NCBI GenBank assembly: GCA_039720395.1
Contig: CM077832.1
Location: 17,641,850-17,705,849, forward strand
Length of the DNA: 64,000 nt
Direction of reading: 5' to 3'
Source of the DNA: Liquidambar formosana
Lineage: Eukaryota; Streptophyta; Magnoliopsida; Saxifragales; Altingiaceae
The notes under the pieces are model-generated. The model made no database searches and was not told where the DNA came from. It saw nothing but the letters and a program-made list of their open reading frames with translations. Shown here in pieces: positions 33,497-45,288 of this stretch. Every line of letters begins with the position of its first letter. Position 1 is the stretch's first letter. The position numbers were made by a program, and so were the translations under genes.

Positions 33497-35794
33497 ATAT
33501 AGATACAGTTTGGTTCCATGCACCAGGTGTCTTTGCTGTTTTGCATCCCACGCGAGCTTCCATCCACACCATCCATTCGTCATCTACGGCTAAGATTAAA
33601 AGCAACTTTAAGTTGCTTTATCTGCCATTTACTCGACCCATTTTTAGGTGAAAATCTTGCCTTACTTGATACATCAGAATGTCGGGCAAAGTGCATTCGT
33701 TTTCTCCAATAAAAGTTTAAGAACAAAACGCTTTAGCTCTTTCTCATTCTCTTACCCTTCCTTGTCTCTCTTCCTTTTTTCTCACCATTCTCTATCTGCA
33801 TCTCAACACACTACTAACTCCATTCTCTTCTTCTTCCTTCGACGCCAACGTCGACGCCGATTGTGACGTAGAAGATGACCGTCTCTATTTCTGACATCGA
33901 CGATCAAACCTTGATGCCCAAACCCATGTATGATATTCTTTTTTAGGTCTTCAAATTGATTTTAGGGTCTTTTTTCTTTGTAATCATATTTATAAGATTT
34001 AGGGTAATTCTCACAAGGAAAAAAAAATTGAATTTACAGCTAGCAATCTCTACCCCTATCCTTAATAAATTGATTTTGGGGTTTTTGGTGTGTGTGTGTG
34101 TGTGTGTTGTTGTTGTTGTTTCTTCTTGCTCACATAAAAAATCTAATGCTCATCGAGGTTTGGAAAAGTAGAAGTTAAACCACAATCTTAAAGCATTAAT
34201 CAGAAAAATTCAAGAGAAATACTGCAGGGAAGAGAAGCCAAATGAATAGTTTAAAGGGAATTTTAGCCAAAACCCCCATGAATAAGAGTCCTTAAACAAT
34301 AGAACCCACAAAAACTAACATTTGCTGAAAACCCCTTTTGACAGTAGAAGGATTAAAACATCCTTGTTTTAATAACTTACCTTAATTTACAAACGTGCCA
34401 TTTCACACCCCCCGCCCAAAAATCAAGCTTCTCCCACACCCCATTTTTTCCGACGAGAATATATAAAGAAGAAGAAACGGCACTAAAAACCTTCCAAAAG
34501 TCACATTTCATCATTCGCACCGTACCAAGAGTCAATTATATGGTTTATTTTTCTCTCTTTCGAGTATCCCAAAGTGCTTCCTGAACGTGAATTGAAGATT
34601 TAGGGATTTCAGTTCCAAAAAAAACATACTATTTATATAGCTAATAGTAACATTTTACTATTCGTGCCTTAAAAATTTTATATAGCTAATAATAACATAC
34701 AGTTTACTATGTGTGATTTGTAAAATTTATACATACAAAAGTATCAATTTACTATTGTGTGTTTTATAAAATTTATACATACAATAGTATCTATTGTCTG
34801 CTTTATAAAATTTATATACCACATAATAATAGTTTACTATTTGTGTTATAAAAAACACTATAAGTGACAGTATCATCATACTTTTTGAAACAAAAAATAT
34901 GAATTCCAAGGAAAAAAACTTAAAATAGTACTATAGATAACATGATACTTTTGGTGAAACAAAAGCATGCTGCCAGATACGTGCTAACTCGAAAATGGTA
35001 ATTACATAGTAACAACATACTGTTCCATATTAAAAAACACAACTGCAAATTGTATTGTTACAAAAAATAGTGTGCAACAGTATCAATATATTGTTAAAAT
35101 AAGAAAAATAGTCAAAAAGTTTTTCCGAACAAATCATACACCCCAAAAATTAACATATCTGACGTTTCAAACAAAGACACAACAAATAAATAAATAAATA
35201 AATAAATAAACCAGCCCAGATCTGGAGTTTAAAGAAGAAGAAAAAGATGATGACATCCGGGACGGTGGTCAGAGAAGTTCGGTCGCTGTTGAAGAAGAAG
35301 GTTGATCTGCTTTTTCAGATTTAATACTATAGCCGAATGCCTCCCCTCCCATTCTTCTTTTTCTACTACTTCGTCTTCTGCTTCTTCTTCTTCTTCTTCT
35401 TCTTCTTCCTTAAAACCAGATCTTCATAGCCATCGTCGCCTCTCCTCTTCAACAGCTGCTACCACTCTTCTCCCCCTTCTCTCTCTCTCTCTCTCTTTAC
35501 CTTCCTCCCCTCTCTCCTTTCTTTCGGTAAATGAATTGGGTTGTAAATATAAAAGGTTAAAACAGGTATTTTCAAAAAAAATATTTCCTTTTGCTTAAAG
35601 AATCTTTTAAAAAAGGGGTTTTGGAGTTAAAAAATCTTATGGTGGGTTTTTTTTTTGTTAAAAGCAATCCCCTAATAGGGGTTATTGCTAATTTCCCCTA
35701 GTTTAAAGGAGTATTTTTTAATCTCTACTCCTTACCCTAATAAATTAATTTTAGGTTTGTTTGTTTGTTTGTTTGTTTGTTTTTTATTTTTTAT
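33497..35794. other. Host intergenic DNA
   Basis: AT-rich, with microsatellites GT (34089-34106), GTT (34106-34120), AAAT (35185-35208), TTC (35376-35408) and TC (35478-35496). Nothing coding is supported beyond the weak exon at 33875. Confidence 0.5.
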
Positions 35795-36090
35795 TTTTTT
35801 CGGTTTTGGGTTCCTTCCTCCTCTCATGTGTGTTGTAGATTTAATATTTATGATGGTTCTTCTCCTTTTTAAAAAAAATTTTCCATCTTAGTTTATAATG
35901 TTTATAGAAAAAAAAAATCAATCCGCTGACCAAATTGATCCTAGTATCTATGAATTTGAAAACTTCAATTCAAATTTTCAAGGGATATCTACTAGTGATT
36001 TTATAATTTGTTTTCTCTATTTGCAGGTTTGACTTTATCTCGCAAGACAATGAAATGTGGTTGGAGGCGTTGATGGGTGGTATAATTTAA
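33875..36090 (+). other. Possible remnant of a small two-exon gene
   Basis: A pyrimidine-rich leader is followed by ATG at 33875 (MTVSISDIDDQTLMPKP) and a GT donor after 33927. At 36027, after the acceptor ttctctatttgcag, lies an in-phase terminal exon (FDFISQDNEMWLEALMGG) with TAA at 36088. The two ends join in frame, and the second exon is conserved in the duplicated copy at 38608-38670. Between them lie CT- and TTC-rich tracts (35340-35530) and unremarkable AT-rich DNA. I do not recognise the protein, and more exons may exist. Confidence 0.22.
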
Positions 36091-36393
36091 TGGAGTCCAA
36101 TTTTCGTGCAACACGTTAACTTGGGAATTGCTTGTTTTCTAGAATCGTAGTTGGAATTGTAAATTGGAATCATATCAGTTAGAATTTTGTTTTAGGCATT
36201 TTTCCTGGACAGGTTTATTGGCATTTGTTATAGCACAATGAGCATGTTTGTTTGAATTTGAAGCTTATTGGACAAGTTTAGTGCAGCCCTTCCTAATTTA
36301 CTTATTTATTTTGTTGGGAGGAAGAAACAAATGAAGACTCACAAGTTGGACGGAAATACAACTGATACCACCAAATTAATAAATGAATCCTCC

Positions 36394-36424
<31 letters not shown>

Positions 36425-36742
36425 AAAGAAAGAAAGAAAGAGAAATAAGTGGAAATTACTAAAAAAGTACAAAAAAAAAAAAAGTACAAAAAAAAAAAAG
36501 AAAAAAAAAAAGAGAAGAATCCAAAGATTGTCATTGAATCTTAGTGGTGGTTAACCAAACATGGCTAATCAAGAGAAAATAGATGTTCACCAGATTGGGT
36601 ATGTGATTTTGATGATGACAAAAAAAAAAAAGAATGTGGTGCGGAAGGGATTGTTCACTGGAGTACGTAGTTGTAAATTAGAAGGCAAATAAAAACACAA
36701 TATTCAATAAGACATTCTCATGTTAAGCCGTTATATATATAT

Positions 36743-36920
36743 AGTCTCGATCAGAAAAAAATGTGTTCAACTAACTTATATCAGTACCATAGTACCACAC
36801 ATTAGCGGTTGTACCTTGTGCATTGGCCTGATGTACCTCATAACCCACTAATGCATGAGGTACAACCTCTAATGCGGAGGCTGATATAAATTAGGTGAGT
36901 ACATGCTCAGTTTATCGGAA
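36743..36920. mobile_element. MITE type 1
   Basis: Imperfect terminal inverted repeats end in CTAACTTATATCAG on the left and CTGATATAAATTAG on the right. Inner inverted segments are ggttgtaccttgtgcatt and aatgcatgaggtacaacc. Second copy at 39288-39455. Confidence 0.65.
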
Positions 36921-36930
36921 AATATATATA

Positions 36931-37115
36931 TAGGGAGCTAATTGAGTGTGAACTGTCTAGACTGTTCTGGATAGATCACACCGTTGAGAGTCGTGCATGG
37001 TTTTCATGCGCACACGTATCGCACATGAGTGTTTGCCACGAACAGCTCACGGCCATGCGATCTCGTCCAGGACGTCTAGGACAGTCCGCACATGATCATT
37101 TTCATGTGTTTATAT
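36931..37115. mobile_element. MITE type 2
   Basis: Terminal inverted similarity GAACTGTCTAGAC...CTGGATAGATCAC against the complement of gatctcgtccagg...gtctaggacagtccgc. Other copies: 39479-39660 and the half at 12583-12703. Confidence 0.6.
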
Positions 37116-37173
37116 ATAGATATATATAGATCTATATATATCTATAATCTATATATATATATATATATATATA

Positions 37174-37483
37174 GGATGATAATCAGGTAAGCACGTGCTG
37201 ATATAACTTATATCAACATTCGCATTGGGAGTTGTACCTTGTGCATTAGTGGGATATGAGTACATTGGACCAATATAAGAGATACAACCCCTAATGCATA
37301 GTGCTGATATAAATATCAACAGATATATATATCAGCGTGTGTTGATATAAGTAGGATTATGCATTGGGGGTTGTACCTTTGTATTGGTCTAATGAACCTT
37401 ATATCCCACTAATGCACAAGGTACAACTTCCAATGCAAGTGTTGATATAAGTTATATCAGCATGTGTTTACATAATCATTATA
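37174..37483. mobile_element. MITE type 3
   Basis: About 40-bp terminal inverted repeats (gcacgtgctgatataacttatatcaac / gttgatataagttatatcagcatgtg) around inner palindromic gttgtacc...ggtacaac blocks shared with type 1. Second copy at 39754-40088. Confidence 0.7.
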
Positions 37484-37549
37484 TATATCCAATGTAAGGC
37501 TAATATATTTCTTGAGTTAGTAGAGATATCTCATGTTAGCATAATCAAC

Positions 37550-37755
37550 AATTCCGTGGCTCATGATTTTGCATGGTTTGCTAAGAAGGTTGATGATTTG
37601 TATGTTTGGTTGGAAGAGTTCTCAACTTGTGTATGAGACCAGTACCTTCCAGACTTAAATTATATTTTTGCTTAATAAATTATATTTGATAAGTTTTTTT
37701 TATTTTTTATTTTTTATTTTATTTCTGATCCTACCAAAAAAAAAAAAAAAAATCC
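37550..37755 (+). pseudogene. LINE 3' tail: end of RNase H frame and poly-A
   Basis: Encodes NSVAHDFAWFAKKVDDLYVW and a stop, the usual C-terminus of plant LINE RNase H (RVT_3) regions, then an AT-rich 3' end and an A-run at 37737-37752. Copy at 40145-40365. Confidence 0.5.
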
Positions 37756-38382
37756 ATCAATCAAAGTTCAAAGATATCGGCCAATAAATAAATAAGGAGG
37801 AATTTTAGATTAGCCGGGCTATGAGAAAATAATTACTGTTAGTAGTCATTTATTGGAAGTTAGTAGAAAATAGCAAATTATTTTCCCATAGTCTTACCAA
37901 TCTAAAATTCCCCCAGGAAATAAATATAGAGAATTCAATCAACGCATATATACACACCAAATAAGAACCCTTCATTGGTACTTGTTTCTTTCTTTCATGC
38001 ACCATACTCACATACACTTTTTATGCTTAGTTTTGACGATGATCTCCATTGATCATGATACGTGTATATGTATTTTTATTAATTCTTTACGCATTGTTGT
38101 CGACAATTCAAAGACTAAAATGTAACAAGATTTTATGTTGATGATTTTTAACTAATAAATTATTTTCATATTGATTTTTTGAGAAAAAATTTTCTCACAA
38201 AAAAATGGACCCACGTTAATTAAAATGCCCTGATTGAAAGAAGTAGTTGCTTCTTCCCTGATGAACGTCTTATTCCCACGTCTCTTACTCTCCATCAAAA
38301 GTCAAACTGAACATTTCTTTTCGCCTTCCATCATCAAAAGTCAAACTGAACATTTTTTTATTTTATTTTATTTTATTTTATT

Positions 38383-39651
38383 TTGGTTTTGGGTTCCTTC
38401 CTCCTCTCATGTGTGCTGTAGATTTAATATTTATGATGATTCTCCTCCTTTTTAAAAAAAATTTTCCATTTTAGTTTATAATGTTTATAGAAAAAAAAAA
38501 TCAATCCGCTGACCAAATTGATCCTAGTATCTATGAATTTGAAAACTTCAATTCAAATTTTCAAGGGATATCTACTAGTGATTTTATAATTTGTTTTCTC
38601 TATTTGCAAGTTTGACTTTATCTCACAAGACAATGAAATGTGGTTGGAGGCGTTGATGGGTGGTATAATTTAATGGAGGGCAATTTTCGTGCAACATGTT
38701 AACTTGGGAATTGCATGTTTTCTAGAATCGTAGTTGAAATTGTAAATTGGAATCATATCAGTTAGAATTTTGTTTTAGGCATTTTTCCTGGACAGGTTTA
38801 TTGGCATTTGTTATAGCACAATGAGCATGTTTGTTAGAATTTGAAGCTTATTGGACAAGTTTAGGGCAGCCCTTCCTAATTTACTTATTTATTTTGTTGG
38901 GAGGAAGAAACAAATGAAGACTCACAAGGTGGACAGAAATACAACTGATACCACCGAATTAATAAATGAACCTTACCCCCCCAAAAAAAAAAAAAAAAAA
39001 AAAAAGAAAGAAAGAAAGAAAGAAAGAGAAATAAGTGGAAATTACTAAAAAATAAAATAAAAAAAAGTACAAAAAAAAGAGAGGAATCCAAAGATTGTCA
39101 TTGAATCTTAGTGGTGGTTAACCAAACATGGCTAATCAAGAGAAAATAGACGTTCACCAAAAAAAAAAGGAACGCGGTGCGGAGGGGATTGTTCACTGGA
39201 GTAGTTGTAAATTAGAAGGCAAATAAAAACACAATATTCAATAAGACATTCTCATGGTAAGCCGTTATATATATATATATATATATAGTCCCGATCAGAA
39301 AAAAGTGTGTTCAACTAACTTATATCAGTACCACACATTAGTGGTTGTACTCTCTGCATTGGCCCGATGTACCTCGTAACCCACTAATGCATGAGGTACA
39401 ACCTCTAATACAGAGGCTGATATAAGTTAGGTGAGCGCATGCTCAATTTATCAAATATATATATATATATATATATATAGGGAGTTAACTGAGTGTGGAC
39501 TGTCTAGACTGTTTGGGACAGATCACACCGTTGAGAGTCGTGCGTGGTTTTCACGTGTACACATATCGCACACGAGTGTTTGCCACGAATAGCTCACGGC
39601 CATGGGATCTTGTCCAAGACATCTAGGACAGTTTGCACATGATCATTTTCA

Positions 39652-39694
<43 letters not shown>

Positions 39695-40945
39695 ATATGT
39701 ATCTATTATCTATACACATATAGATCTATATATATCTATATATATATATATATAGGATGATATTCAGGTAAGCACATGCTAATATAACTTATATTCAACA
39801 TTTACATTGGGAGTTGTACCTTGTGCATTAGTGGGATATGAGATACATTGGACCAATGTGAGAGATACAACCCCTAATGCATAGTACTAATATAAATATC
39901 AACATCTATATATATATATATATATATAGATATCAACACGTGTTGATATAAGTAGTACTATGCATTGGGGGTTTTACCCTTTGTATTGGTCTAATGAACC
40001 TCATATCCTACTAATACACAAGGTACAACTTCCAATACGGGCTGTTGATATAAGTTATATCGGCACGTGCTTACATAATCATCATACTATATATATCCAA
40101 TGTAAGGCTAATATATTTCTTAAGTTAGCAGAGATATCTCATGTTAGCAGAATCAGCAATTCCGTGGCTCATGATTTTGCATGGTTTGCTAAGAAGGCTG
40201 ATGATTTGTATGTTTGGTTGGAAAAGGTCCCAACTTGTGTATGAGAGCAATACCTTCTAGACTTAAATTATATTTTTGCTTAATAAATTTTATTTGATCA
40301 GTTTTTTTTTTCTTATTTTTTTTTATTCAATCCTACCAAAAAGAAAGAAAAAAAAAAAAAAAAAATCTATCAGTCAAAGTTCAAAGATATCGGCCAATAA
40401 ATAAATAAGGAGGAATTTTAGATTAGTCAGGCTATGAGAAAATAAATACACTTAGTATCATTTATTGGAAGTTAGTAGAAAATAGCAAATTATTTTCCTA
40501 TAGCCTCACCAATCTAAAATTCCCCTAGTAAATAAATACGGAGAATTCAATCAGTGCATATATACACACTATATAAGAACCCTTCATTGATACTTGTTTC
40601 TTTTTTATGCACCATACTCGCATACATTTTTATGCTTAGTTTTGATGGATGATTTCCATTGATCATGATACGTGTATATGTATTTTTATTAATTCTTTAC
40701 GCATTGTTGTCAACAATTCAAAGACTAAAATGTAACAAGATTTTATGTTGATGATTTTTAACTAATAAATTATTTTTATATTGATTTTTTGAGAAGAAAT
40801 TTTCTCACAAAAAAATGGACCCACGTTGATTAAAATACCCAGATTGAAAGAAGTAGTTGCTTCTTCCCTGATGAACGTCTTATTCCCACGTTGCTTATTC
40901 TCCATCAAAAGTCAAAACTGAACATTTCTTTTCGCCTTCCATCAT
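38383..40945. repeat. Tandem segmental duplication, unit 2
   Basis: Second copy, carrying the same order of MITEs (39288-39455, 39479-39660, 39754-40088) and LINE tail. It differs by point changes and by microsatellite lengths. The acceptor before the FDFISQDNEMW exon reads ttgcaag here instead of ttgcagg. Confidence 0.88.
40145..40365 (+). pseudogene. LINE 3' tail, duplicated copy
   Basis: Encodes RISNSVAHDFAWFAKKADDL and ends at TGA, followed by an A-rich tail. It arrived here as part of the segmental duplication, not by a second insertion. Confidence 0.5.
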
Positions 40946-41745
40946 CACACCGGTTCTTTCTTCTCTTTGAGATTCCAATCCTTTATCATGAGTAGTCAAT
41001 TAATGGCTTTTGGGGTCGATGGATGAAGCAGGAGTTTTGGCTCCATTTTTTCTCAAATCCGAGGGTTAAAAGCTTCAATGTCAAGATATCAGCACATGTC
41101 TGATGATATGATTAATCAATTTTTCATGTGAATATTCGATCATTTCTTCATCTCACGTTCTCTGCTCAACCAATTTCCCAATTTCCACTTCAATAGAATC
41201 AAAATTTCTTCTCTTATTATAATTCATTCATTGTGTGTGTGTGTGTTATGTTTTTTACAGGAAATTTTCATCCAATATACACATTTATCTATTGAGGGCT
41301 GCATTTTGATAATGTTTGGAAATATCCAAGAGGATTATAGTGATCAAAAGGTGAGCATGAAGAAGCTCCGCAGTTGTACTTTTCTTATCCAATATGAGAA
41401 GATCCCAGTAACATAGCTTTCGTTGTTATCAAGAATTTGCATCTTCTTTAAATTTCTACTATCCTTCATCTATTTTTCAACCACTTATGCATCAAACTGT
41501 GTACGACATAGACAAAAATATTACTATAGTGAGATTTGCATAGAACGTGTTTGTCAAAATGCAACTATGTCTTCAATAGTAGAAACATTTCATTCCTTAA
41601 AAGTTTTGATTTTATCAGCTTCATTGGGTTTAAGTGTAATGCTTGTTTTTATGAGAGCAAGGTTCTTTGTAACTGTAGAACCCTCATTGCTTTTTGAATC
41701 TCTTAATATGAATTGAATTTTTAAATTTATTGAAGCAATTATGTA
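40946..41745. other. Host intergenic DNA
   Basis: No gene or repeat recognised apart from a GT run at 41233-41246. Short plus-strand frames (41231-41416, 41423-41716) show no domain. Confidence 0.5.
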
Positions 41746-42022
41746 CTCACTTCCGTCCCACAAAGATAGCCATTTTTGCTACTTTTTTTTGTCCTAAAAT
41801 ATTTATCCCTTTTGAAAAGTCAAATCATAATTTTTTTTTTAATTTTCCTATACTACCCTTTATTATTTCAATAATTACTTTCAACACAAAACCCAATACC
41901 TAAGTAGAAGAGGGTGTTTTTGGAAAGATGTGGTTTAATAAATGATGAGTCAATACTAATGATGGCTTTTCTTAAATTGCGTGTTTTGTCAAATTTGACC
42001 TATCTTTGTGGGACTGTGGGAG
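41746..42022. mobile_element. Stowaway-like (Tc1/mariner) MITE, 277 bp
   Basis: Starts CTCACTTCCGTCCCACAAAG and ends with the complementary ctttgtgggactgtgggag. It is flanked by TA on both sides (41744-41745, 42023-42024). The CTCCCTCCGTCCCA-type end is characteristic of Stowaway elements. Confidence 0.85.
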
Positions 42023-42024
42023 TA

Positions 42025-44600
42025 GCTTCCTTTAATTTATTTTGATTGAGAAATCAAAATAGCAAAATGTATAAGCTACTTAGGACGTAGTTTTCCGTAA
42101 TATGGGTTGTTGTGAGAGGTTGGGCCTTTTTTCTTTTTTGCTCTTTCTTTCTTTCTTTTTGTGGAAATAATGGGTAAAAATTAGTGTAAGAAAGAGACTT
42201 GACTGATTAGTGGAAGGGAATTCAAATGCTGAAGGTTGTCATGGCTGGCAACCATATTGCATCTAAGAAACAAACCTACAAAGAAAGCATAAAAAAATTT
42301 TCACACACAAACTATTTGTGACATAGCATCAAAGCACCTTCTACTCACAAAGAAAGCAGATAATATGGTTGTTAAACTGGCAACCATATTGAATTTAGAC
42401 ACAAACAATTTGTGACATAGCATCAAAGCACTTCACATGTGCTGTCATTAGCCCACAGTAAAAATCAGTCAAGAAAGGGATTTCTAGAGGGGTCTTTGCG
42501 GAGATACAATAAAAAAACACACTACTTTTACATGAAAACATGAGTAACTCAATTTTAGTGCACAAAATTTGGTGATTTGGGGTGGATTAGAATTTAATTA
42601 TGAATTCCTATCATAAAATTCAGGTTCAAGCTTATGGAGAAGCATTAATATCCATTGGTTGATATTAAGTGGGGTTAGGGGTAAGGGTAGGTTCTATTGA
42701 TTGTCAAAAAAGAAGAAAAAAGAAAAAAAAAAGGTTGTGTGATTTGGTGGCCAATTCCCATACCAGCTTAGTATTTTTATGAATATTACATTTTGTTGTG
42801 CTTTACAATGTGATTTGAATCCATATTTGCATCTCTTTTTTCTGTTTTCTTGAGTGGCAATTGAGACATAATATAATGAATTATATACTACTAAGGTGAT
42901 TATGCAACTTTGTAGAAAGAATATATATTTTTATATTAGCTTGATTTGTCTTTATGGTGTGAGTGAGAAGTTTTCCAATATATTGACTTGGTAAGCCTAT
43001 ACAGGCACAGAATGCTTAGCCATCTCTGCTCATTTGGTAATTCTACATCTCAGACTCACAGTAGGAAATATTGTTGCTGCTAAAAATATCTGAAGTTATG
43101 TAGCCTTGGTTTCTTATGCCATTGTTCCTCTGGTCCCTTGTCTAATCTTGTGGATATGAATGGTACTAGAAAGATTCTTGACAAAGAAATTCTTAAGATT
43201 ATGAAAAATATTTTAATGTAGAAACTGCTTGTTTTGATTCAAATGCAACAGAATCTTGTTCTTGTAAGCAAATTTGATGCAATAGCAGAAATAAATAACT
43301 AAAAGACTATAAATTATTGAAATTGCAACATTTGTATGCATGTATATGTATATAAACAAAAAGAATGATTACATTTGGGGAAGGCCTTCAAGAAATCTAA
43401 AGAAAAATGCATCTCATGTATAAAAGAATTTAGAAAATGTAGGATTAGTAAAAAAACTATGATTACTAAAAAAAAAAGGGTTTTGAAGAGGGCCAAATCT
43501 ATGATTAATTAAAAAATCTAGGCAGTAAACTAAAAATTTAAATTAAAAAGAAAACCAAGAGGATCAGCCGATCCTCTCAACCCCATGTGCCTCCGCCCTT
43601 GGCTTAAGATATCCACGTGCAATGCATGTGTGCAACAACTAGTTTACCAAAAGGGAAAGAAAGAAAAGAAAAACAAAATCCTTTTTTGTTTGCCATTTGA
43701 ATAGGTTTGGATGTGTTTGGTTTATCTCTAGCAAGTTTCCAGCTTTGTCGTACAGTGGGAACTAATACCTTACCATACTGAGATGAAAGGAAGATTCTAA
43801 TTTTTATAGACATTTTTGAACCCTCTCGAGTCCCAGACTTTTGATTGTCAATTGGTACAACCGTGTAGCAAGAAAATAATCTTCTCATAAGAACTTTTAT
43901 TTTTTTTGGGTCTTGATCTTCTCCTAGGAACTTAAACTTATGGATCCACGAGAAAACCTTTAAATCAACAAGTAAGATAAAGAAAGAACTCCAAATATTA
44001 TTGATAAAGTTGATACACTCATACTCTTACTTAAGAACTCCATTAGGACTCTTAGTTCATTAATTCAAGGGGAATAGAGTGTCCGGTAAGGATTGGGACT
44101 TAGGAGTCAAGGTACTATAGTTCCGCACCCCCGCCCGGGGGGGGGGGGGGGGGGGGTGTGCTTTCCATTTATTATATATAAGTAAAGTTGAGACCAATAT
44201 AACCTATGTCACTAAGATCAAATTTCTCCATGAATTCTTCATTCATTCTAGACAAATTCCCAGAATTGCATGCCCCCCCCCAGTTTTCCCTCTGGTTTGC
44301 TGACTTCATTGAAATCACACAGTCACCTGTCAAGATTCAACGGCTATCGATCAAAATCTGAAATATCCTCTTCGATCAGTCATATGCTTTCAGTTTTTTA
44401 ATGCACTTGTCCGTAATTAAAGCAAGAATAAAACCACGATTCAAAGCTAAGTTTTGTGAACTTTGTTCAGTTCATTCCATAAAATCCACAGACCTCCATA
44501 GAGGCCAACAACATAATGAACAACACACACACAAATCTTTGTGATAATTGCTTGGTCCTGTTGTGATAATGAACAGGTGCTGAATCTATGTAAGTGGTTG
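42025..44600. other. Host intergenic DNA upstream of the resistance gene
   Basis: AT-rich. It contains an imperfect repeat (aacaaa...atttgtgacatagcatcaaagcac at 42310-42340 and 42405-42435) and a long G-run (44138-44156). No gene supported. Confidence 0.5.
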
Positions 44601-44608
44601 TTAAATAG

Positions 44609-44645
44609 TTGACTTTCCGACGGAAAGTCATTTTTCGATTGACAT
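44609..44645 (+). promoter_or_regulatory. W-box cluster with perfect hairpin upstream of the TNL
   Basis: TTGACT at 44609 starts a 19-nt palindrome (9-bp arms, 44611-44629) whose other arm carries AGTCA, an inverted W-box core. A further TTGACA follows at 44639. WRKY factors bind TTGAC and often regulate defence genes. It lies 240 bp before the ATG. Confidence 0.4.
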
Positions 44646-44868
44646 CAGTTTGTGTGGAGGATCAAGTCTCTGAATTTTGTTATCGAATTGTTCAACAACT
44701 CTTTTATTTTAATTTCTGTGTTATGTTAAAGGAAAATATTGTTTTTTTAATTAATTAATTAATTATATTATTATTATTATTTTTTTCTTTTAACTTTCTG
44801 TATATGTAGAGCAACCAACGTCCTCCTGAATTGGCCAAAGTCAATCCTTTGTCAATTTGATACCATCC

Positions 44869-45288
44869 ATGGCTTCTACCAGTGCCCGAGCAGAGTCATC
44901 CACCTCCTCCTCTTCCCTTCCACCGCAATTTTGGTTTGATGTTTTCTTGAGTTTCAGAGGGGAGGATACACGTAAGAACTTTACGGACCACCTCTATTCT
45001 GCTTTGGTCCGTAATGGCTTCTCCACGTTCAGAGATGATGACAAACTCAAGCGAGGAGAAGAAATTGGGCTCGAATTGTTGAACTCAATCGAGCGATCAA
45101 GGATTTCTGTTATTGTATTCTCAAGAAACTATGCTGATTCGAGATGGTGCCTTGATGAACTGGTGAAGATCCTAAGATGCAAGAGTGCCTACAGACAGAT
45201 TGTTCTGCCTGTCTTTTACCACATTGATCCGTCCAACGTTCGGGCTCAGAAAGGGAGTTATGCGGAAGCATTTGCCAAGCATGAATAG
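44869..45288 (+). CDS. Open TIR-domain fragment (139 aa) of the TNL
   Basis: ATG at 44869 (MASTSARAESS) to TAG 45286-45288. It holds most of a TIR fold: the BB-loop region, the WCLDEL helix with the putative NADase glutamate, and PVFYHIDPSNVRAQKGSY. The stop falls before the last TIR helix (KLENWRAALTEV is still encoded behind it). TIR-only proteins exist in plants, but this truncation looks accidental. Confidence 0.6.
   Translation: MASTSARAESSTSSSSLPPQFWFDVFLSFRGEDTRKNFTDHLYSALVRNGFSTFRDDDKLKRGEEIGLELLNSIERSRISVIVFSRNYADSRWCLDELVKILRCKSAYRQIVLPVFYHIDPSNVRAQKGSYAEAFAKHE

Larger units (their letters stand above)
35795..38335. repeat. Tandem segmental duplication, unit 1
   Basis: Collinear with 38383-40945, from ttttgggttccttcctcctctcatgtg to cgccttccatcatc. 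It contains MITEs 36743-36920, 36931-37115 and 37174-37483 and a LINE tail at 37550-37755. The direct repeat catcaaaagtcaaactgaacatt at 38289 and 38331 marks the junction. Confidence 0.88.
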
